A stretch of DNA of 46,163 nt from Paludibacteraceae bacterium (GTDB lineage Bacteria > Bacteroidota > Bacteroidia > Bacteroidales > Paludibacteraceae), in assembly GCA_024399535.1 (NCBI GenBank), contig JAKSNU010000006.1, positions 1 to 46,163 on the forward strand. Direction: 5' to 3'. Below the pieces are notes generated by a model. It did not search any database. It was given only the letters and a program-made list of their open reading frames with translations, and was not told where the DNA came from. Below are positions 40,723-46,163 of this stretch, in pieces (within the stretch, counting starts at the first letter, position 1; every line of letters starts with the position of its first letter). The position numbers and the translations under genes are program-made.

Positions 40723-41430
40723 ATGAAACGAATACTATTAATATTTGCTGTGATGCTGTGCGGCATGAGTGTGTTTGCGCAGAGCAGGAAAATCACAGGT
40801 ACCGTGGTTGACAAGGATGGTCAGCCACTGATGGGCGTGCAAGTCAAGTCCGAGTCAGGCGACGTTGCCGTCACCACCGACCTTGACGGACGTTTTGAGA
40901 TAACCGTTCCTGAAGGCTCGAAACTGACTTTCTCGATGTTGGGGACAAAGTCGAAAACCAAAGAGGCCTCTGATGGCATGGTCGTAATGATGGGTGTATC
41001 TGATAGCAAGGAGGTGAAGAAAGGATTTCAGGGTATGTTCGACCTCAACAGCAATTTCACGTCAAGCCATGGCGGCATAGGAGCAGACTTGATTTTAGGC
41101 GGCAGAATTAACCCGTATTACCATATAGGTGGTGGTATTGGAGTTCATTCTCTGCTGAATTCAGGCAGTGATGATTACAATGTGTTCACTACACTCTATC
41201 TGAACAACACGGTCTATATACCGACAGGCAGCAAGATGACACCGATGTTCGATTGCGGCTTGGGTTGCAGTATGGGATGGTTAGGCATCAGCCAGCCTTA
41301 CAAAGAGACTATCATAGGTCTCTATGCCAAGGCAGGTTTAGGCTTTGAGGCTGGAATGTTCAGGATGAGTGCAGGTTACGAACTTATAGGCACTCACACT
41401 GGTTATGTCAGGATTGGAATTAAATTTTGA
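40723..41430 (+). CDS. Exported carboxypeptidase-regulatory-like + small beta-barrel protein
   Basis: The protein has 235 residues. A signal peptide (MKRILLIFAVMLCGMSVFAQ) is followed by a CarboxypepD_reg-like domain (22-95, ITGTVVDKDGQPLMGVQV ... TTDLDGRFEITVPEGSKL). Residues about 105-235 consist of alternating Gly-rich amphipathic strands (GGIGADLILGGRINPYYH, LYAKAGLGFEAGMFRMSAGY) ending in IGIKF, as in a small outer-membrane barrel with a terminal Phe. The next gene starts five bases after the stop. Confidence 0.75.
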   Translation: MKRILLIFAVMLCGMSVFAQSRKITGTVVDKDGQPLMGVQVKSESGDVAVTTDLDGRFEITVPEGSKLTFSMLGTKSKTKEASDGMVVMMGVSDSKEVKKGFQGMFDLNSNFTSSHGGIGADLILGGRINPYYHIGGGIGVHSLLNSGSDDYNVFTTLYLNNTVYIPTGSKMTPMFDCGLGCSMGWLGISQPYKETIIGLYAKAGLGFEAGMFRMSAGYELIGTHTGYVRIGIKF

Positions 41431-41435
41431 AAGGT

Positions 41436-43025
41436 ATGAAAAAGACAGTTTATATACTGATGCTGATGGTGCTGATGGCATCATGCAAGGATGGTCTGCT
41501 GGTTAATCAGTATGACAAGAATGTCAACAGGTCGTTGAATGGAAAAAATGGCCAATCTGGAGATATTGATACAACCCATATTGATACAACCCATTCGGAC
41601 AATCCCATCAATCCTGAGTACGAAACAATCAACGTAAATGGTGTCACGTTCAGGATGGTGAAAGTGGATGGTGGAACGTTCCAGATGGGGTCAAACGATG
41701 GATATTCTGACGAGAAACCGGTGCACAGCGTCACTCTTAGCAGCTACTATATAGGCGAGACAGAGGTGACTCAGGCATTGTGGCAGGCTGTGATGGGCAG
41801 CAATCCTTCGTACTTTAAAGGAGACAACCTGCCTGTGGAGTGGGTGAGTTGGGATTACTGCCAGGAGTTCATTAAAAAATTAAACCAGTTGACGGGAAAA
41901 ACCTTTGCGTTGCCTACAGAGGCGCAGTGGGAATATGCGGCACGGGGAGGCAACAAGAGCCGAGGGTATGAGTACTCAGGCAGCAACAATATAGACGATG
42001 TTGCATGGTATTATGACAACAGTTCCAGCGAGACACATCCGGTAGGAACAAAGCAGGCGAATGAGCTTGGCATATACGACATGAGCGGCAATGTATTTGA
42101 GTGGTGTCAGGACTGGTATGGCTCATACCCTTCTTCATCGCAGATTGACCCTGTCGGTCCTTCTACTGGATCGAGCCGTGTGAATCGTGGTGGTAGTTGG
42201 TACCACGATGCCAAGGACTGCCGTTCTGCTAATCGCGACAGCAATAGTCCTGGCAGCAGCAACAGCCACGGCAATCTCGGTTTACGCTTAGCCTTGCTTG
42301 ATGAGCAACCAGAGGAGCCGACAACTGAAGTATCAGTGACGGTAGAAACGGGAAAAGCAGTTCTGAATGTTGATGGAACTATATATAATTTAATTAAGGT
42401 GGATGGCGGAACTTTCAAGATGGGACAAGAAGGTGTGGCAACCCCAGTGCACAGCGTCACTCTTAGCAGCTACTATATATGCGAGACGGAGGTTACGCAG
42501 GCATTGTGGCAGGCTGTGATGGGCAGCAACCCTTCGTACTTTAAAGGAGACAACCTGCCAGTGGAGCAGGTGAGTTGGGATAACTGCCAGGAGTTCATTA
42601 AAAAATTAAACCAGCTGACGGGAAAAACCTTTGCGTTGCCTACAGAGGCGCAGTGGGAATATGCGGCACGGGGAGGCAACAAGAGCCGGGGTTACGAGTA
42701 TTCGGGCAGCAACAATATAGACGATGTTGCATGGTACGATGGAAATAGTTCAATGCAGACACATCAGGTGGGCACGAAGATGGCGAACGAGCTTGGTCTC
42801 TACGACATGAGCGGCAATGTATGGGAGTGGTGTCAGGACTGGTATGGCTCATACACTTCTTCATCGCAGACTGACCCTGCCGGTCCTTCTACTGGGTCGG
42901 GCCGTGTGAATCGCGGTGGTAGTTGGTTCGGCAATGCCAGCGGCTGCCGTTCATCTAATCGCCGCAACTATAGTCCTGGCAGCCGCTACAACTTTCTCGG
43001 GCTTCGGCTGGTCTTGCTTTTTTAG
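41436..43025 (+). CDS. Lipoprotein with two tandem formylglycine-enzyme-type (C-type lectin fold) domains
   Basis: The protein has 529 residues. A lipobox (LMVLMASC, lipidated Cys17) anchors it to a membrane. Domains at about 70-290 and 310-529 are SUMF1/FGE-like: VDGGTFQMGS, ETEVTQALWQAVMG, LPTEAQWEYAARGG, DMSGNVWEWCQDWYG, and RGGSW. Both end in a variable-looking stretch, then LGLRL. The DNA of the two domains is repeated with constant offset 726 (41721-42198 versus 42447-42924). True FGE catalysis is not evident, so a binding role is more likely. It belongs to the 36.2-43.0 kb operon. Confidence 0.85.
   Translation: MKKTVYILMLMVLMASCKDGLLVNQYDKNVNRSLNGKNGQSGDIDTTHIDTTHSDNPINPEYETINVNGVTFRMVKVDGGTFQMGSNDGYSDEKPVHSVTLSSYYIGETEVTQALWQAVMGSNPSYFKGDNLPVEWVSWDYCQEFIKKLNQLTGKTFALPTEAQWEYAARGGNKSRGYEYSGSNNIDDVAWYYDNSSSETHPVGTKQANELGIYDMSGNVFEWCQDWYGSYPSSSQIDPVGPSTGSSRVNRGGSWYHDAKDCRSANRDSNSPGSSNSHGNLGLRLALLDEQPEEPTTEVSVTVETGKAVLNVDGTIYNLIKVDGGTFKMGQEGVATPVHSVTLSSYYICETEVTQALWQAVMGSNPSYFKGDNLPVEQVSWDNCQEFIKKLNQLTGKTFALPTEAQWEYAARGGNKSRGYEYSGSNNIDDVAWYDGNSSMQTHQVGTKMANELGLYDMSGNVWEWCQDWYGSYTSSSQTDPAGPSTGSGRVNRGGSWFGNASGCRSSNRRNYSPGSRYNFLGLRLVLLF
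41721..42926 (+). repeat. Intragenic tandem duplication (unit 726 bp) of lectin-fold domains
   Basis: 41721-42200 and 42447-42926 align without indels at offset 726, with scattered substitutions (about 90% identical by eye). Divergence becomes concentrated after the RGGSW codons, in 42201-42290 and 42927-43000. Confidence 0.85.
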
Positions 43026-43060
43026 GTTACCACCAGATAGCCAGCCAGCGATACAGCAAA

Positions 43061-43147
43061 TGAGTTTTCTGCCTGCCCCTGCCCTTTGCCGCTCTGTCGG
43101 GCGGAGCCACAGAGCGGCAAAAGAGTAGGGGTGAGGCAGAAAACTCA
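43061..43147 (+). terminator. Large imperfect inverted repeat after the lectin-fold gene
   Basis: TGAGTTTTCTGCCT (43061-43074) pairs with 43134-43147; CCCCT (43076-43080) with AGGGG (43127-43131); TTTGCCGCTCTGT (43085-43097) with 43109-43121. The 11-base loop is at 43098-43108. This could be a terminator, and its GC-rich stem 36 bases after the stop is also where diversity-generating elements often have a hairpin. Confidence 0.7.
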
Positions 43148-43166
43148 AAGGGCGAAAAATTAATAT

Positions 43167-44774
43167 ATGACATTTATGGATATGGAAGAGCTTTGGACAA
43201 GGCAATATCCTGTGGGGAATGACGATTTCGTCAAAATCAGGAAACAGGGACAACTTTATGTGGATAAGACGGAACTCCTCTGGCGGATGATAAATCTGTC
43301 GGAATGGATATTCCTGAGCCGTCCACGCAGGTTCGGCAAGACGTTGATAGCCTCAACATTGCAGGCATATTTCGAGGGACGTAAGGAGTTGTTCGAAGGG
43401 CTTGCCATTGCGGAATACACCAAGGAGTGGGTGAAATATCCCGTGCTGCGTTTCAACCTGTCAGTGGTCAAGGACTTGCCGACAGAAGAAATACAGCCGA
43501 GGATAGGTATGCAACTGAAAGAGTATGAAGCAATATATGGACGAGATGAAGATGAGAGGACTCCAGGAGCAAGGCTTTCAGGACTGATAAAGCGTGCTTA
43601 CAAACAGACAGGTCTTGGCGTAGTGCTGATATTCGACGAATATGACGCTCCACTGCTTGGCAAGTTGGGAGATTCTGAACTGCTTGATAAGACACGTACC
43701 ATCATGCAGGAGTTCTACACCCCGATAAAGGCATGTTCGGCATACGAGCGGTTCACCTTCATAACTGGAATAACCAAGTTCTCGCAACTGAGCATCTTCT
43801 CGACACTGAACAACCTGAACAACATATCAATGCTGCCTCAGTTTGCGGCACTGACCGGCTTTACGGACGAGGAGTTAGATACATATTTCCACCCGGACAT
43901 AGAGCGCCTCGGCAGGACTATGGGTGTAGGCTATGACGAGATACGCGAGATGCTTCGCAAAAAATATGACGGTTATTATTTCACTGAGGCAAAAGTGGCG
44001 GTATATAACCCATTCAGTCTCCTTAGTGCCTTTGCTAATCAGAAAATGGAAGATTACTGGTTCAAGAGCGGCACGCCTACGTTCATATTCGATGCGATGC
44101 AGAAGTACAAGACCGATATCACCACACTTGAGCAGTTGTTGGCTCCTTCCGATGGTTTTGACGTGCCGACAGAGTCGATGACAGATGCACTGCCATTGTT
44201 ATACCAAAGCGGATACCTGACAATAAAGGATTACGACCCTGAAACATACATCTATACTTTGGATTTTCCTAACTCAGAGGTGAGAACAGGTTTCATCAAA
44301 GGGTTGATGAAGACTTATCTGGGAATGGAAAAAACAGATACACAAGTTGGTTTTGCCCTGAAATTCTGGCAGGCTCTCCGCAAGAACGACATCGAACTTG
44401 CCCTTCGCGAGATGAAAGCCTACATGGCTGGACTGCCATACGTCGAGGGGTTCAAACAGAAATTAGCGGAGGTGTCGAACGCCGAGGGATTCTACGAGTG
44501 GACATTCTACATCATATTCTCAATGCTGAATATCTATGTCCGCACTCAGGTGAAGTGCATAAAGGGGCGCATCGACATACTGATTAAGATGCCAGACACA
44601 ATCTACGTGATGGAACTCAAGCTGCACGGTACGCCATTATCGGCACTCAAGCATATTGAGAGTGGCGACTACGCAGTGCCATACTCGACTGATGGCCGCA
44701 AAGTGGTGAAGGTCGGCATACGCTTCGACATGACCAAATTAGCGGTAAGGGACTGGAAGATAAAAATGGAATAA
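43167..44774 (+). CDS. AAA-ATPase-like / PD-(D/E)XK nuclease-like protein
   Basis: The protein has 535 residues. The N-terminal ATPase-like domain contains a degenerate Walker A in SRPRRFGKT (about 51-59) after DDFVKIRKQGQLYVDKT, and VVLIFDEYDAP as Walker B (about 152-162). The C-terminus has GRIDILIKMPDTIYVMELKLHG, which keeps the D and ExK of the PD-(D/E)XK fold (DUF1703-type). This family is abundant and expanded in Bacteroidetes; it is cytoplasmic and of unknown function. ATGs at 43176 and 43182 are alternative starts. No promoter was recognised. Confidence 0.85.
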   Translation: MTFMDMEELWTRQYPVGNDDFVKIRKQGQLYVDKTELLWRMINLSEWIFLSRPRRFGKTLIASTLQAYFEGRKELFEGLAIAEYTKEWVKYPVLRFNLSVVKDLPTEEIQPRIGMQLKEYEAIYGRDEDERTPGARLSGLIKRAYKQTGLGVVLIFDEYDAPLLGKLGDSELLDKTRTIMQEFYTPIKACSAYERFTFITGITKFSQLSIFSTLNNLNNISMLPQFAALTGFTDEELDTYFHPDIERLGRTMGVGYDEIREMLRKKYDGYYFTEAKVAVYNPFSLLSAFANQKMEDYWFKSGTPTFIFDAMQKYKTDITTLEQLLAPSDGFDVPTESMTDALPLLYQSGYLTIKDYDPETYIYTLDFPNSEVRTGFIKGLMKTYLGMEKTDTQVGFALKFWQALRKNDIELALREMKAYMAGLPYVEGFKQKLAEVSNAEGFYEWTFYIIFSMLNIYVRTQVKCIKGRIDILIKMPDTIYVMELKLHGTPLSALKHIESGDYAVPYSTDGRKVVKVGIRFDMTKLAVRDWKIKME

Positions 44775-44859
44775 TGCTGAAAAAGGTATTCCTTTCGCCA
44801 CAATAATCATGAAGTAAGCAATCCTTATGAGCATTCGACCAGCATGTCGGTTTCGAATA

Positions 44860-44899
44860 ACCACCGTCCGATAATTCACTTGTATTATCGGACGGTGGT
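44860..44899. terminator. Bidirectional terminator between convergent genes
   Basis: ACCACCGTCCGATAAT (44860-44875) and ATTATCGGACGGTGGT (44884-44899) form a perfect 16-bp stem with an 8-base loop. It lies between the + strand gene ending 44774 and the - strand gene ending 44916. Confidence 0.8.
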
Positions 44900-44915
44900 C
44901 ATGTTATGATGAGGT

Positions 44916-46124
44916 TCAATTCGAACGCATGTCAATCAAACTTATTATTCTGTCCATATCGAGCCGTAGGAATTCCTCGACGCTGAAGCCTCCGCTGCCT
45001 ACAATCATGGTTTGTTTCGGATGAAACAGCTGGCTGAATGTGCGGAGTCCTTTGTTGGTCGTGCGTCTGCCGCTTTTTACCTCAATTGCCATAGTGGCGA
45101 AGCGTGTGGATATAATGAAATCAACCTCATCGGCATGGTCTCGCCAGTAATACACTTTATAGTCCAACTCGTCTGCATGATTGACTATATGTGCCCCTAC
45201 TGCACTCTCGACCCATCTGCCCCAACGTTGAGGTTCAAGCAGCTCTTTCTCGAATCCCCGACCATTCTGGATTGTCATCAGCGCATTGTTATATACCTGG
45301 AACTTTGGCACGGACATGTATTTACGTGCAGTGTCAATCGAGTATTTCTGCAATCCTCCGACAAGATTCGCTTCGCCGAGAGTGTTGATGTAGCTGGCAA
45401 TTGTCGCTGTGTTGCCTGCGTCTTGCAGTTGCCCAGCTATCTTGTTGTACGACAGAAGCTCGCCTGAGTATGCACAGCCGAGTTCGAATGTCTGCCTCAG
45501 CAATGCTGGTTTTAATATCTTTTTTGTCATCAGCACATCTTTGTCGATTGCTGGGTCGAGTATCGAATCACGGACATAATTACGCCAACGTCTTTCGTTG
45601 CCTATCAGACTTGCTGCACCTGGGAATCCTCCGTAATAGATGTATTGGTTCAGTGTCATGCCGAAAGCTTTTTCCATCTCGGGGAATGACCAGTGTGTTA
45701 TGCGAATCAGTTCGAATCTGCCGGCAAGACTTTCGGTCAGTCCGTCTTTCAGCATCAGTCGGCTGCTGCCCAACAGTATTACTTTCAGATTGAGTCCAGC
45801 CTGTGTGTCGGCATCCCATTCGCGTTTCACAACCTCACTCCAGTTGTCGATTTTCTGGATTTCATCAATAATCAGTATGTGTTCGGGCTCATTATATATG
45901 GATATGGCTGTCCTTGCCTTGCTCCATTGCTCGGCTATCCATTCCTTGTTGTCTGGTGCAATGGCATCTGCGTTTACAGATGTCACAGGAATGGTGGTCT
46001 GCTGTATGAACTGACTTATCATCGTCGATTTGCCAACTTGTCTTGGACCGGCAAGAACCTGAATGAACCGCCTCGGTTCATTCATCCTGTCAATAATGCA
46101 CTGAAGTGAGTCTCGAATTATCAT
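44916..46124 (-). CDS. AAA ATPase with DUF4143 domain
   Basis: The protein has 402 residues. Walker A AGPRQVGKST (about 25-34) and Walker B HILIIDEIQ (about 81-89) define the ATPase; SLAGRFELIRI and the YIYYGGFPGA motif follow. The C-terminal DUF4143 domain contains GRWVESAVGAHIV and YWRDHADEVDFII ... AIEVKSGR, a PD-(D/E)XK-like core. The family is very common in gut Bacteroidetes; the function is unclear. The ATG whose A is at 46124 (MIIRDSLQC) is preferred over the upstream TTG (46151), which lies in an AT-rich leader. Confidence 0.9.
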   Translation of the reverse strand: MIIRDSLQCIIDRMNEPRRFIQVLAGPRQVGKSTMISQFIQQTTIPVTSVNADAIAPDNKEWIAEQWSKARTAISIYNEPEHILIIDEIQKIDNWSEVVKREWDADTQAGLNLKVILLGSSRLMLKDGLTESLAGRFELIRITHWSFPEMEKAFGMTLNQYIYYGGFPGAASLIGNERRWRNYVRDSILDPAIDKDVLMTKKILKPALLRQTFELGCAYSGELLSYNKIAGQLQDAGNTATIASYINTLGEANLVGGLQKYSIDTARKYMSVPKFQVYNNALMTIQNGRGFEKELLEPQRWGRWVESAVGAHIVNHADELDYKVYYWRDHADEVDFIISTRFATMAIEVKSGRRTTNKGLRTFSQLFHPKQTMIVGSGGFSVEEFLRLDMDRIISLIDMRSN

Positions 46125-46163
46125 ATTTTTATTTATTTTGTCAATTCCCAAATTCTCAATCTG

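Noticed and set aside
41436-43025. Active formylglycine-generating enzyme
   Set aside because: No sulfatase is nearby, the protein is a lipoprotein, and the domain ends look like binding loops; a lectin-fold binding role fits better.
1-46163. tRNA or rRNA genes
   Set aside because: I saw no cloverleaf with a TTCGA arm and CCA-type end, and no rRNA-like stretch; a tRNA scan could not be run.

Overview
The window looks like a chromosomal segment of a gut-type Bacteroidales bacterium (Prevotella/Bacteroides relatives). The evidence is the repeated promoter form TTG-N19/20-TAnnTTTG, the scarcity of clear purine-rich ribosome sites, and the families present: HU-like DNA-binding protein with an HTH tail, Slfn/AlbA ATP-binding regulator, WG-repeat, DUF4384 and NPCBM-like secreted proteins, and a DUF4143 ATPase. 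All genes except the last are on the + strand. Nothing was searched; every family call is by eye.

Layout. (1) 1-5.4 kb is a decayed accessory zone: a broken transposase, a gene fragment, a truncated AlbA-type start behind a strong promoter, an intact AlbA/HATPase regulator, a frameshifted small membrane gene, over 1 kb of non-coding DNA with many TTAAC motifs, and an HU-like gene. (2) 5.4-12.4 kb is housekeeping: rubrerythrin, a nucleoside phosphorylase, mnmE, an AddB-like Fe-S nuclease, and a gene that fuses a Nudix hydrolase to a flavodoxin/ferredoxin (EFR1-type) protein. (3) 12.4-16.9 kb is a compact operon: ECF-like sigma factor, membrane anti-sigma candidate, secreted caspase-fold protease, secreted TPR-CHAT protease. 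(4) 17.1-21.4 kb is a peptide-modification cluster: a twin-arginine precursor with 42 regularly spaced cysteines, a radical SAM/SPASM enzyme, a second SPASM-like maturase without the radical SAM motif, a 92-residue accessory protein, then tatA and tatC.

(5) 21.5-43.0 kb is a long series of mostly exported proteins: LPP20-like, WG-repeat, DUF6175-like, NPCBM-like, DUF4384, WD40, a second caspase protein, a small barrel protein, and a lipoprotein with two tandem formylglycine-enzyme-type (C-type lectin fold) domains. A 704-bp segment carrying one whole gene occurs twice, apparently identical, 12.9 kb apart. (6) 43.2-46.1 kb holds an AAA-like/PD-(D/E)XK protein and, convergently, a DUF4143 ATPase.

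Most interesting systems: the cysteine-repeat peptide cluster that appears to carry its own Tat translocase (region 4); the sigma/anti-sigma/caspase/CHAT operon, which recalls protease-gated sigma release (region 3); and the tandem lectin-fold lipoprotein, whose two C-terminal motifs differ mostly at codons compatible with adenine-directed diversification (end of region 5).
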